This document shows positions 1 through 11,378 of a stretch of 64,000 bases of DNA, piece by piece. Under the pieces are notes generated by a model, which did not search any database, had not been told where the DNA came from, and saw nothing but the letters and a program-made list of their open reading frames with translations. Position 1 is the first letter of the stretch, and each line of letters starts with the position of its first letter. The translations under genes were made by a program, and so were the position numbers. This DNA is from an uncultured Eubacteriales bacterium (GTDB lineage Bacteria > Bacillota > Clostridia > TANB77 > CAG-508), in the NCBI GenBank assembly GCA_949840345.1, contig CATKWX010000001.1, forward strand, positions 62,001 through 126,000, read 5' to 3'.

Positions 1-1423
1 CCTCTAAATTTATGTCTTTTAATAAATCTGTATATTTGTTAAGTACTGGATTTACTTGATTCTCTATAAAGTCTACTACTTGATTTTTTGCCCTTCCACA
101 TAGGTTATCTGGATTTAATATTTTTAATATTTCTTCTTCTGTTAGTCCAAATGATGCATCGTTTGCAATTCTTTTTACTAGATCGTTTGGTCTTCCAAAT
201 TCTTTTACTTCTTTTCCTGCTTCCATTGAATACACTCTTATTTTTTCGTGTAATTCTTGTCTATCTCCACCTTTTAAAACGGCATTCATTAATATTTCTT
301 CTGTTCCCATAAAAGGTAACTCTTGCATCATATTTGTTTTTATTACATTTTCATATACTACTATATTTTTAGTTATATTTCCATATAGTATTAATAATGC
401 ATCTGTTGCTAAAAAGCTTTCTGGAACACATATTCTTTTATTTGCAGAATCGTCTAACGTTCTTTCTAACCATTGTGTTGCAGATGTTATTGCAGGGTCA
501 ATGGCAAGTGTTATTACATGTCTTGATAATGAGTTTATTCTCTCGCTTCTCATCGGATTTCTTTTATATGCCATTGCAGATGAACCTATTTGACCTTTTT
601 CAAATGGTTCTTCTAATTCTTTTTCGTGTTGTAATAATCTCATATCATTAGCAAATTTTGATGCACTTTGCGCAATACTAGATAATACGTTTAATACTCT
701 TGAATCTAATTTTCTTGTATATGTTTGACCTGATACCGCATATACTTTATCAAAATTCATTTTTTCTGCAATTTTTGTATCTATTTGTTTTACTTTTTCC
801 TCGTCTTTAAATAATTTCATAAAGCTTTCTGTTGTTCCTGTTGTTCCTTTACATCCTAACAACTTCATATTGCTTTCAACAAACTCTAATTCTTCTAAAT
901 CTTCTAATAAATCTTGTAACCATAAAGTTGCTCTTTTTCCAACTGTTGTAAGTTGCGCAGGTTGAAAATGTGTATAACCTAGGCAAGTTACACCTTTATT
1001 TTTTAAAGCAAATTCTTTTAAATTATTTATTACTACTAGTAATTTTTGCTTTATTAACTTTAATCCTTCTGTCATTAATATTACATCTGTGTTATCTGTA
1101 ACGAAGCAAGAGGTTGCGCCTAAATGTATTATAGGTTTTGCATGTGGGCATTTTAAACCAAATTCATATACATGTGCCATAACATCATGTCTACATTCTT
1201 TTTCCCTTGCACTAACTATATCGTAGTCTATATTTTCGATATTTGCTTCCATTTCCTTTATTTGTTCCTCTGTTATGTTTATTCCTAATTCTTGTTCTGT
1301 TTTTGCAAGTGCTACCCATAGCTTTCTCCATGTAGAATATTTTGTATCACTTGACCATAGTTTATTCATTTCTTTGCTCGCATATCTTCCAGATAGCGGT
1401 GTTACGTATATGTCGTTATTCAT
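1..1423 (-). CDS. purB: Adenylosuccinate lyase, 3' end beyond window
   Basis: Reverse-strand reading from ATG at 1423: MNNDIYVTPLSGRYASKEMNKLWSSDTKYSTWRKLWVALAKTEQELGI...; open to window edge, so absent from the ORF track. Confidence 0.93.
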   Translation of the reverse strand, partial: MNNDIYVTPLSGRYASKEMNKLWSSDTKYSTWRKLWVALAKTEQELGINITEEQIKEMEANIENIDYDIVSAREKECRHDVMAHVYEFGLKCPHAKPIIHLGATSCFVTDNTDVILMTEGLKLIKQKLLVVINNLKEFALKNKGVTCLGYTHFQPAQLTTVGKRATLWLQDLLEDLEELEFVESNMKLLGCKGTTGTTESFMKLFKDEEKVKQIDTKIAEKMNFDKVYAVSGQTYTRKLDSRVLNVLSSIAQSASKFANDMRLLQHEKELEEPFEKGQIGSSAMAYKRNPMRSERINSLSRHVITLAIDPAITSATQWLERTLDDSANKRICVPESFLATDALLILYGNITKNIVVYENVIKTNMMQELPFMGTEEILMNAVLKGGDRQELHEKIRVYSMEAGKEVKEFGRPNDLVKRIANDASFGLTEEEILKILNPDNLCGRAKNQVVDFIENQVNPVLNKYTDLLKDINLE

Positions 1424-1516
1424 TTTTGTTCCTCCTATTTTAGTAAATTCTTCGAAGTACGGACGAGCAATGCTCGCCCCTACAATTACATTCTTTGCTT
1501 TACTACTTCTTTACAA

Positions 1517-4500
1517 TTATTTAAAATATTCAATTCCAGATTCAAATATTTTTTGGTCTTTGTTTCCTGGAATATTTTTTAATATATTTCTATATGCTCT
1601 TTCTGAATGTCCCATTTTTCCTAATATTCTTCCGTCTTTGCTTGTTATTCCTTCTATTGCATATATTGAGTTATTTGGGTTGTATGCTATATCATAAGTT
1701 GCATTTCCTTCAAAGTCTACATATTGTGTAGCTATTTGTCCGTTTTTTATAAGTTCTGATACAACTTCTTTACTTGCCATAAATCTTCCTTCTCCGTGAG
1801 ATATTGGAACTATAAATTCATCGCCTAAATTTACTTTGTTAAACCAAGGAGAAAGTTTTGACACTACTTTTGTTTTTACCATCATAGATTGGTGTCTTGC
1901 TATTGTGTTAAATGTTAGAGTTGGCATATTTTCATTTGGCTTTACTATGTCACCAAATGGTACAAGTCCTAGTTTTATTAAAGCTTGGAATCCATTACAT
2001 ATACCTAACATTAGTCCGTCTTGTTCATATAAATGTTTATGTATAGCTTCTTTGATTTTTTGATTTCTAAATACAACACCTATAAATTTACCAGATCCAT
2101 CTGGTTCATCTCCAGCACTAAATCCTCCGAGGTATCATTATTATTTGCGCTTTTTTAATTTCTTCAGCTATTTTTTCTATTGATTCTTCTATGTTTTCTG
2201 GTTTTAAATTTTTAAATACTGTAGAAGAGATAATTCCTCCTGCATCTTCAAATGCTTTTGCAGAGTCGTATTCGCAGTTTGTTCCAGGGAAAGTTGGTAT
2301 ATATACTCTTGGTTTTGCAAACTTTGTATGTGCTACTATATTGCAAGTATTTTTGCTCAATACATTTTCTATTTCAGTAAATGCAGATTCCGCCTTTGTT
2401 GGGAATACTTTTTCTAGTGGTGCTTTCCATATTTCAATTAACTCTTCTAAATCTAATGTGTTTCCCTTTACAACTATTTGCTTTTGACTAGTAGTATTTC
2501 CTAAATTTACTAGCTTTGGTTCATTTACTTCTTCTTTTAATTCAATTATAAAGCTTCCATACATTGGGCTAAATAACTCTATATCATTATTTGTGAATTC
2601 AAAACCTATTTTATTTCCCATACACATTTTTGTAATTGTTTCAGATATTCCCCCAGGTTTTACCACTGAAACTGCTAAAACTTTTTTATTCATTACTAAT
2701 TTATGTATTATTTCAAAATTTTCTTTTAAATCTTCAAAATCTGGTAAAAATTCGTCTGTCATTTTAGTGTTTAATATCATAACTTTTGAAGAATTGTTTT
2801 TAAATTCATTAGATACTACATTTTTAGTGTCTATTGTTCCTAAACAGAAGGATACAAGTGTTGGTGGCACATCTAATTCGTTATAACTTCCAGACATACT
2901 GTCTTTTCCACCTATTGCTGCAATTTCTAATTTTTCTTGAGCATAGTATGCTCCAAGTAGTGCAGCCATTGGTTTACCCCATCTTGTTGGATCATTTTTT
3001 AGTTTTTCAAAATACTCTTGTAGAGTTAGCCAAGCTTTTTTATAGTCTCCACCTACTGCAACATATTTTGATACAGATTCTACTATTGCCATTACTGCTC
3101 CGTGGAATGGACTCCAACTAGATATAAATGGATTATATCCATAAGACATAACTGTTCCTGAATCCGTATAACCTTTTAATGTTGGTATTGTTGCTACCAT
3201 TGCATCTGTTGGTGTTAATTGATACTTACCACCAAATGGCATCATTACAGTTCCTGCTCCGATTGTACTATCAAATCTTTCTACTAATCCTTTTTGTGAA
3301 CACACATTTAAGTTTGATAATGTTTGTTTCCAAGCCTTAACAACATCTTTTGTATGTTCTCTCATTTCCTCATTATCTTTCTTTAAAGCTTCGAAATCTG
3401 GAGAAACTATTTCTACTTTTGCATTTTTTGTTGCTCCATTCGTATCTAAGAATTCACGGCTTATATCAACTATTTTTTCCCCGTTCCAATACATTGTTAC
3501 TCTAGGATTTTCTACTACTTTTGCAACTATTGTTGATTCTATATTCTCATCTTCTGCAAATTTTATAAACTTATCTACATTTTCTTTTGCTACAACAACG
3601 GCCATTCTTTCTTGTGATTCTGATATTGCAAGTTCTGTTCCATCTAATCCTTCATATTTTTTTGGCACCGCATCTAGGTTTATTTCTAATCCATCTGCTA
3701 ATTCTCCTATTGCAACAGATACTCCACCTGCACCAAAGTCATTACATCTTTTAATTAGTTTTGTAACTTCTTCGTTTCTAAATAATCTTTGTATTTTTCT
3801 TTCCTCTAAAGCATTACCTTTTTGCACTTCTGCTCCGCAAGAGCTTAAAGAATTGCTATCGTGTGCTTTAGATGAACCAGTTGCTCCTCCACAACCATCT
3901 CTACCAGTTTTTCCTCCAAGTAAAACTACAATATCTCCCGGAATTGGTCTTTCTCTTACTACGTTCTTGCTTGGTGCTGCACCTACTAATGCACCGATTT
4001 CAAGTCTTTTTGCTACATAACCTGGATGATAAATTTCTGCAACTTGACCTGTTGCTAATCCTATTTGATTTCCATATGAACTATATCCACGTGCTGCTTC
4101 ATTTGTTAATTTTCTTTGTGGCAATTTATTTGGCATTGTTTTTTCTACAGGAACTGTTGGGTCTCCACAACCTGTTACTCTCATTGCTTGGTATACATAT
4201 ACTCTACCAGATAATGGATCACGAATCGCTCCACCTAAACAAGTAGCTGCTCCACCAAATGGCTCTATTTCTGTTGGGTGATTATGTGTTTCATTCTTGA
4301 ACATTATTAAATATTCTTCTTCAATTCCTCCAACCAATATATTTGCTTTTATACTACAAGCATTTATTTCTTCAGACTCATCTAAATCTTTTAAAAATCC
4401 TCTTTTTTTCAATTCTTTTGCAGCTATTGTTGCAACATCCATTAAGCATATATTTTTATCCCTATCTTCATATACAAATTTTCTTGAAGTTATGTAATCT

Positions 4501-5249
4501 TCATATACTTTTTTTAGTAAATCCCATTTTATATCTAACACTTCTAATTTTGTTAAAAATGTTGTATGACGGCAATGGTCTGACCAATATGTATCTATCA
4601 TTTTCATTTCTGTAATAGTTGGATCTCTTTTTTCTGTATCTCTAAAATATTTTTGGCAGAATTCTAAATCTTCTAAATCCATGGCAAAGCCATATCTTTT
4701 ATAGAATTTTTCTGCATCTTCTTTTGTCATACTAATAAATCCATCTATTGTAGCAACTTTCTCTGGAACATTTACAGTTTGTTCTAGAGTTGTAAACTTT
4801 TCTAGTGTACATTCTCTTGAATCTACAGGATTTATTAAATATGCTTTTATTTTATCTATTTCATCATTGCTTAAATTTCCTTTTAATACATATATTTTAG
4901 CAGTTTTAGCTATAGGTCTTGTACCAGATGTTATGATTTGTAAACATTCAGATAATGAATTTGCTCTTTGGTCAAATTGTCCTGGTAAATATTCTATTCC
5001 GAATACAGTATCATTTTTTTCGAAAGGATACTCTTCATCAAAGCAAATATCAACTTGTGGCTCTGAAAAAATTGTTGTTTTAGCTTTTTTGTAATCTTCA
5101 TCAGATATCCCAGATACATCGTATCTGTTTAATATGATAACATTTTCTAAATTATTTATTAAAAGATTTTCTTTTAAATCTGCTAACATTCCTTTTGCTT
5201 CTATATCAAATCCTTCTCTTTTTTGTACATAAATTCTTTTTACAGACAT
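1517..5249 (-). CDS. purL: Phosphoribosylformylglycinamidine synthase (PurL, large form with C-terminal GATase), interrupted by a +1 shift at CGG 2127-2129
   Basis: ORFs 2118-5249 and 1517-2011 are halves of one protein; skipping C gives ...IIMIPGGFSAGDEPDGSGKFIGVVF...MLGICNGFQALIKLGLVP; total length = 3n+1. Confidence 0.95.
2127..2129 (-). other. Recoding site: CCT CGG AGG ATT TAG (0 frame) -> CCT (C)GGA GGA TTT AGT
   Basis: In-frame CGG at the only frame break in purL. Confidence 0.9.
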
Positions 5250-5299
5250 ATGTTTACCTCCTAATATTTTTATTTTCCTAGGGTATTCCTTTGGAGTGT

Positions 5300-5345
5300 G
5301 GAACGACGAGGGCGTCGTTCCCTACAGTGTTTGCAATACATTTAA
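5300..5345. repeat. Intergenic palindromic element, type A
   Basis: ggaacgacgagggcgtcgttccctacagtgtttgcaatac. Confidence 0.85.
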
Positions 5346-5466
5346 TAGTGGAAAAAGAAACAAGTATTGCAAGGCAAAATTTGGTTAAAATACCGGAATC
5401 GTACGAGGGTACGATGAGGATTTTTAATCCGAATTTTAACACAGCAAGACGCCGTTTATTTTTTCA

Positions 5467-6504
5467 CTACAATATGTTTATTTCTTTATTTCCCTCTATA
5501 ACCTCACCAATTTCGTAAGCTGTCTCTCCCTCATCTTTTAATATTTGTAGTGTTTTTTCTACATCTTCTGCTGGCACTATTAAAGCCATTCCTATTCCCA
5601 TATTAAATGTGTTGTACATATCTCTTTCTGGTATATTGCCCGTGCTTTGTAATAGCTTAAATATTGCTGGTACTTCATAAGAGTTTTTGTTTATGTTTAG
5701 AGCAACTTTATCGTTTAGCATTCTTGGTAAATTCTCATAGAAACCTCCACCTGTTACATGAGATATACCTTTTACATTAACTTGCTCTAGTACTTTTAAA
5801 ACTGGTTTTACATATATTTTAGTTGGTGCAAGTAAACTCTCTCCTAGTGTCTTTCCTAATTCTTCTCTATATTCATTTAAATTTTCTTTGTTTACATCAA
5901 ATATTTTTCTAACTAGTGAAAATCCATTTGAATGAACTCCAGATGACGCAATTCCTATAACTTTATCTCCTACATTTATGCTATCGCTATTTATTATCTT
6001 TTCCTTATCTACTATTCCTACACAAAAGCCTGCCAAATCATATTCATCTATTGGGTAAAATCCTGGCATTTCTGCTGTTTCTCCACCAACTAATGCACAT
6101 CCTGCCATTTTACATCCATCTGTAACACCTTTTACTATTGTTGCAACTACTTCTGGAACATTTTTTCCTAATGCAACATAGTCTAAGAAAAATAGCGGTG
6201 TTGCTCCACAACATATTATATCGTTTGCACACATTGCAACACAATCTTGCCCTATTGTATCGTGTTTATCAAGTAAAAAAGCCAATTTTAGTTTTGTTCC
6301 TACTCCATCAGTTCCAGAAACTAAAATTGGTTCTTTCATGTTCTTTATATTAGGTGCAAAAAGTCCTCCAAATCCACCTAAATCTGATATAACTCCATCT
6401 GTATATGTGCTTTGTACACACTTTTTAATAAGTTCTACAGACTTGTAGCCTGCTGTAACATCAACTCCTGCATTTTTGTAACTTTCACTAAAACTCTTTT
6501 CCAT
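5467..6504 (-). CDS. purM: Phosphoribosylformylglycinamidine cyclo-ligase
   Basis: MEKSFSESYKNAGVDVTAGYKSVELIKKCV... PurM family; start chosen at ATG 6504. Confidence 0.95.
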   Translation of the reverse strand: MEKSFSESYKNAGVDVTAGYKSVELIKKCVQSTYTDGVISDLGGFGGLFAPNIKNMKEPILVSGTDGVGTKLKLAFLLDKHDTIGQDCVAMCANDIICCGATPLFFLDYVALGKNVPEVVATIVKGVTDGCKMAGCALVGGETAEMPGFYPIDEYDLAGFCVGIVDKEKIINSDSINVGDKVIGIASSGVHSNGFSLVRKIFDVNKENLNEYREELGKTLGESLLAPTKIYVKPVLKVLEQVNVKGISHVTGGGFYENLPRMLNDKVALNINKNSYEVPAIFKLLQSTGNIPERDMYNTFNMGIGMALIVPAEDVEKTLQILKDEGETAYEIGEVIEGNKEINIL

Positions 6505-6670
6505 AACAGAATTTCTCCTCTCAATTTTCAATATAATTATAATACTATATTTTACTTTAAATAGCAATATGTGACAAGAATTTTTTTGTTATACTTTTGC
6601 AAACAATTTTGTATTGAATAATTATGCAAAAAATGATATAATATATTTATAACTTTTTGGAGGTGAATTT

Positions 6671-6841
6671 ATGGATCGTGAATGTAGCGGAATGTCTTGT
6701 GAGCGGATCATGTGCTGTGGTATTTGTGAAAAAAAATTCACTTGTGCAAAGGCTTGCAAAACTTGCGTATCATCTCATGTAACAGCAGCCACTGAGTCTA
6801 ACACTGATACTCATGCTGAAGATTCTTCAGATGAGGACTAA
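6671..6841 (+). CDS. Small Cys-rich protein, 56 aa (cassette-type gene)
   Basis: RBS ggaggtg upstream; MDRECSGMSCERIMCCGICEKKFTCAKACKTCVSSH...; followed by a hairpin terminator; contains in-frame CGG at 6704-6706. Confidence 0.6.
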   Translation: MDRECSGMSCERIMCCGICEKKFTCAKACKTCVSSHVTAATESNTDTHAEDSSDED

Positions 6842-6846
6842 ACAGA

Positions 6847-6892
6847 TTCCCCAACATCTTAAAATATAGATGTTGGGGATTTGTTTTATTAT
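6847..6892 (+). terminator. Rho-independent terminator
   Basis: ccccaacatctt...agatgttgggg followed by T-rich tract. Confidence 0.75.
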
Positions 6893-6914
6893 ATAATTTT
6901 GAAATATATTTAAT

Positions 6915-8255
6915 TTACACTTTTTCTTCTACTTTTTCTTCTTTTGCTGACTTATCTACATTTTCTGTTATTTCTTCTTTTTCTGCTGGTAATAATAAAT
7001 TAATTAAAATTCCAATTATTGCAGCTAAGCTCATTCCTGAAATTGTTACTGCCAAATCTCCACTAACTATTGAAATAGCTGCTCCTCCAAGTCCAAGAAC
7101 TAACATCGCAGATGCTACAATTACATTTTTTGTTTTTCCAAAATCAACTTGGTTTTGAATTAATACTTTTAATCCATTAACAGCAATAAAACCATAAAGA
7201 AGTAAAGATACTCCTCCAAGTACTGCACTTGGTATTGTTGAAACTAATGCTGTAAATTTTCCTAAAAATCCTAAACAGATTGCAAAAATTGCAGCTAAGC
7301 CAATTACCCAAATTGATGCAATTTTTGTCATACCTACAACTGATGTATTTTCTCCATAAGTTGTGTTTGCTGGTCCTCCAAGTAATCCTGCAACAAATGT
7401 TGCAATACCGTCTCCTAATAATGTTCTATCTAATCCTGGTTCTTTTAATAAATCTTTTCCTATAATTGTGCTAAGTGCAGTATGATCTCCAATGTGCTCT
7501 GCCATTGTTACTAGTGCAATTGGTGCAATGGTTAGTATTGCTCCAAAGTTTGGTGTGTAACTTACAAATGGAATTGCAAATTGTGGTACACTAAAGAATG
7601 CTGCTTCTGCTATTGGTGTAAAATCAACTAGTCCTACACATATTGCTGCAATATATCCAGAAATAATTCCTATTAAAAATGGAATTATTTTTAAGAATCC
7701 CTTTCCTCTAACAGCTACTATCGCTGTTACTAAAAACGCAACAACTGCAACAAAAATCGTTTTCCATTCTAATTCTCCTCCAGCTGCAAGTCCCATTTGT
7801 GAAATTGCTGATGGTGCAAGTCCTAATCCTATAATCATTATCATTGGTCCTATTACTACTGGTGGCAATAATTTGTCTATCCAACCTTTTCCTATGAATT
7901 TAATTAATGTTGCAAATACTATGTATACAAGTCCTACTACCATAACTCCTGTCATAGCTCCTGATAATCCGCCTTTTAAATATGCAGCTGCAAGTGGTGC
8001 AATAAAGGCAAATGAACTACCTAAATATACTGGTGATTTTCCCTTTGTACAAAGTATATAAAGTAATGTTCCTATACCAGATGTTACTAATGCAACTGGT
8101 ATTGTAAGTACTGTTTCTCCCGCTTGTGCATTTACTAAAATTGGAACTAAAATTGTTGCTCCAAACATTGCAAAAACGTGTTGAAATGCTAAAATTATCC
8201 ATTTAGCAATAGGTGGTTTTTCGTTTACGTCTAAAACCATTTTACTTTTTTCCAT
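6915..8255 (-). CDS. Uracil/xanthine permease (NCS2 family)
   Basis: FAMFGATILVPILV... and GGPANTTYGENTSVVGMTK motif. Confidence 0.93.
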   Translation of the reverse strand: MEKSKMVLDVNEKPPIAKWIILAFQHVFAMFGATILVPILVNAQAGETVLTIPVALVTSGIGTLLYILCTKGKSPVYLGSSFAFIAPLAAAYLKGGLSGAMTGVMVVGLVYIVFATLIKFIGKGWIDKLLPPVVIGPMIMIIGLGLAPSAISQMGLAAGGELEWKTIFVAVVAFLVTAIVAVRGKGFLKIIPFLIGIISGYIAAICVGLVDFTPIAEAAFFSVPQFAIPFVSYTPNFGAILTIAPIALVTMAEHIGDHTALSTIIGKDLLKEPGLDRTLLGDGIATFVAGLLGGPANTTYGENTSVVGMTKIASIWVIGLAAIFAICLGFLGKFTALVSTIPSAVLGGVSLLLYGFIAVNGLKVLIQNQVDFGKTKNVIVASAMLVLGLGGAAISIVSGDLAVTISGMSLAAIIGILINLLLPAEKEEITENVDKSAKEEKVEEKV

Positions 8256-8705
8256 AAGTTTTTTCCTCCTTTAAAATTTGTGAATTTCTTCGAAGTACTG
8301 GCGATTAAAATCGCCCCTACAATTCACTGTTCACTATTAATTTAGTGTGTTTGTGAGTTAGACACCAATGTAGCTTCTATAGCGTGTAATACAAAAAAAT
8401 CACTAAAAATAATTTTAGTGATTTAATAAATATATATAAATGAAATATATTAGAATAAATGCAAAAGTAAGCAAATTGTCTTTGCTTTTTATTAATATAT
8501 TTTCTTTTGATTTTTCGATAAAATATTTCATTTTCTTACACCCTTAACAATATTACTATATGTTTTATAAAAATACAAGTACTTTTTTGTTATTTTTTAT
8601 TCTTATATTGTTTGACATAATAGGTTTAAAATGATACAATGTCGATGTAATCTTTATTTTAAATTTTGGTATGAAATTTTATAACCAAAAAAGGAGCTGT
8701 TATTA

Positions 8706-9560
8706 TTGAAAAATACAATTAAAACCTTTAGCATCTTTGTAAAACCCGATGTTTCTGACAAAACAAAATTAGACGAAAAAAGCAGCAAAATAGCAGATTC
8801 AATACGGAAATTCAATTTTGCTTCTCAAAAACCTTTAGAAGAAATACCTAATGGCAACAGTGATTTAATCATTGCCGTTGGTGGAGATGGAACATTTCTT
8901 CATAGCGTAACTTCAACTGATTTTTGCAAAACAAAAGTTTATGCTGGAGTTCATACTGGTACACTTGGTTTTCTTCAGAATATATCTCCTGATGAAGTAT
9001 TTGCTCTCATCAAGTATATTCACTATGAAAAGGAAATACCCACAAGGAAAGTATTAGTTTCTTCTGTAACAGTTAATTTGACTACTGGCACCCCTCTTCA
9101 TTATCATTCACTAAACGAAGTTTTAATCGCTGGCAGAGACTATTCTAAAATTTCGTTTGCAGAATATATTAATGGAGAACTTTTGCAAAATGTTAGTGGA
9201 AATGGAATTACAATTGCAACGAACACTGGTGATACAGCATATTCAATGAATTCTGGTGGAGCAATCGACTTTAGCAACCACTTTCAACTGGTTTGCACAT
9301 TGTTAACACCAATTCTAAACGCAAGTTATGAGCGCTTTATTCAAAACCCCATTATCTGCTCAAAGGTTTCTATTGTGCCTACTTCTTCTGATAAACTTAG
9401 CATAATTATTGATGGAATACCTAAAGACATTGATTCCACGCAAATAGAAAGTGTGGACGTTTCAATGGTTGACGGTTCAAACTACATTAATAAATTTGAA
9501 TTGGAAACATATTCAAAGGCTACAGTTATAAGAAAGAAAATTTTAGGCTACGATTCTTAG
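8706..9560 (+). CDS. NAD kinase-like protein
   Basis: GGDGTFLHSV and GNGITIATNTGDTAYSMNSGG motifs; TTG start; in-frame CGG at 8805-8807. Confidence 0.85.
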   Translation: MKNTIKTFSIFVKPDVSDKTKLDEKSSKIADSIRKFNFASQKPLEEIPNGNSDLIIAVGGDGTFLHSVTSTDFCKTKVYAGVHTGTLGFLQNISPDEVFALIKYIHYEKEIPTRKVLVSSVTVNLTTGTPLHYHSLNEVLIAGRDYSKISFAEYINGELLQNVSGNGITIATNTGDTAYSMNSGGAIDFSNHFQLVCTLLTPILNASYERFIQNPIICSKVSIVPTSSDKLSIIIDGIPKDIDSTQIESVDVSMVDGSNYINKFELETYSKATVIRKKILGYDS

Positions 9561-9579
9561 CATGTTACCTTAAAACAAA

Positions 9580-9618
9580 AAAGCTTTGCGAGATGTACTA
9601 TCTTGCAAAGCTTTTTTT
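9580..9618 (+). terminator. Rho-independent terminator after NAD kinase-like gene
   Basis: aaagctttgc...gcaaagcttttttt. Confidence 0.8.
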
Positions 9619-9702
9619 ATTACACAAAATTAATATCATTAAAATCATTTTTTATTTTATTTATGGAATAAAATATTGTTTAAATTTTAGGAGGTGCTAC
9701 AT

Positions 9703-10255
9703 ATGAATTTTGATGAAGTATTAATGAATAGACGCTCTGCTAGAGAATTCACTAGTGAAAATATTAATAAAAATAATTTATATAAAATTTTATCTAGTGC
9801 TAGTCTTGCCCCATCTGCTAGAAATAGGCAGCCTTGGAAATTTTATATTCTAAATAACGAGCAAAAAAAGCATATTATGAATATGCTTTTTGAATGGGAT
9901 AAATTGAATCCCAAAGCAAAAACCAGTGTAAAAGGCTCTGCACAGCAAATTAAACAAGCTAATAAAATGTTAATGATTTATAGTGATAATTATAGTTCTT
10001 CTTCAAAAATGACAAATTACAAAAAACCTGATTATTTATCTATTCGGATGTGCAATAGAAAATATGAGTTTACAAGCTGTTGATTTAGGTCTTGGAAGTT
10101 GCATTTTATGTGATACATTATATATTGAAAATGAAATAAACGAATATTTAGGGATAAAAAATTTTGAACAAATATGTGGATTTATTATAGGCAAACCAAT
10201 ATATAACTATCCAATGAAGCAAAAAAAAGAGCTAGAAAATTTATTATTAAATTAA
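9703..10255 (+). CDS. Nitroreductase family protein, interrupted by a +1 shift at CGG 10045-10047
   Basis: MNFDEVLMNRRSAREFTSENI...LSAPSARNRQPWKF-type N-half; skipping C gives DYLSIGCAIENMSLQAVDLGLGSCIL; length 3n+1. Confidence 0.88.
10045..10047 (+). other. Recoding site: ATT CGG ATG -> ATT (C)GGA TGT GCA ATA GAA AAT
   Basis: In-frame CGG at frame break. Confidence 0.88.
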
Positions 10256-10294
10256 GCAGAAGGTATTACCTCCTGCTTGACATTTGCGGAAATT

Positions 10295-11281
10295 TTAGTG
10301 TTTATCACACTCGCATCTACTTGCCCACATTTCTTCGATTATTTGCTTACGATAAATTGGATCCCAATTGCAGTAAAAATCTTTATAAAATTTCATCAAC
10401 CTTTCTTTACAATTGTCGCAAGTTTTAGGAAATTGCATAATACCTTTGGTAAAGGTATTTTCCCTATTTCCCCACCACGCAATGGTAAACCTATCCAAAT
10501 AATCCTTAGGAATTTTGTGAAGAAGCTCAACAAATTCCCATGACGAAATTTGGTCATATAAACCTCTCTCTTGCCAAAGTTTTAGCATTGTATTGTTCTT
10601 AATGTTTATTGGGAACAATACAACAATGGTATCTTTAGGCATCTCCTCGTAAACGAACTTAAGCGAATTTATGCAATCTTGAATTTGTTCTTCACGCGTA
10701 AGAAAAGGCGCTCCTAAGAGCACATTAATTTGCAGTGCAATTCTGTACTTTTCACACAGTCTCGTTACCTCAAGGTATTTGTTAATATCAATATCCTTGT
10801 TGTATATCTTTCTTACCCTTTCACTTGCCGATTCGAAGCCCAATTCAAAACTGATTACTTGCTCTTCACCCAAAATACTCCTAATTGTCTGAAGTTTTTC
10901 CTCTGTAATCGTAGTATAGTGCGTTTCCATTGTTATTACAGGAATGCCCCTATGTGCTACAAAACGCAATACCTCAGTAAATAAATCGTAAGGTATTTCC
11001 CTTTCAGAAAGAAAAGACCCATTTGCTTCAAGTTCGAGCTCACGAATATCGAAATCTTCTAGCCTTATCTTTTGAAGCTCCGGCATAACCATATCTAAAG
11101 TAAGGTTATAGTCAAAGCCGTAATTGCAATATGTGCAAGCTTTATCGCAACCACAAGACATAAACAGAAGTTGATAATTCCTGTTCTCAACCTTGGTAAG
11201 AGCAACAACTGGAGTACCCAATTTGGTTTTTATTTTTTTCCGCATATTCCAGATTTGCCGTGTCAAAAAATCATTCATCAC
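10295..11281 (-). CDS. Radical SAM protein
   Basis: SCGCDKACTYCNYGF (CxxxCxxC); two in-frame triplet CGG codons near N-terminus (11240-11242, 11258-11260). Confidence 0.85.
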   Translation of the reverse strand: MMNDFLTRQIWNMRKKIKTKLGTPVVALTKVENRNYQLLFMSCGCDKACTYCNYGFDYNLTLDMVMPELQKIRLEDFDIRELELEANGSFLSEREIPYDLFTEVLRFVAHRGIPVITMETHYTTITEEKLQTIRSILGEEQVISFELGFESASERVRKIYNKDIDINKYLEVTRLCEKYRIALQINVLLGAPFLTREEQIQDCINSLKFVYEEMPKDTIVVLFPINIKNNTMLKLWQERGLYDQISSWEFVELLHKIPKDYLDRFTIAWWGNRENTFTKGIMQFPKTCDNCKERLMKFYKDFYCNWDPIYRKQIIEEMWASRCECDKH

Positions 11282-11378
11282 GTTACCTCCTAAAAATAAG
11301 TTAATGTAACTACATTGCTACCACTTTATTATAGTTTTATTTGCAAAAAAATAAGTAACCTTTTTAACACTAAAAAAG

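Noticed and set aside
3872-4246. Many plus-strand ORFs in the track opposite purL, alaS, typA, clpX, tig and others
   Set aside because: Leu/Phe-rich translations antisense to strongly conserved genes, without RBS or family signal; artefacts of AT-rich codon usage.
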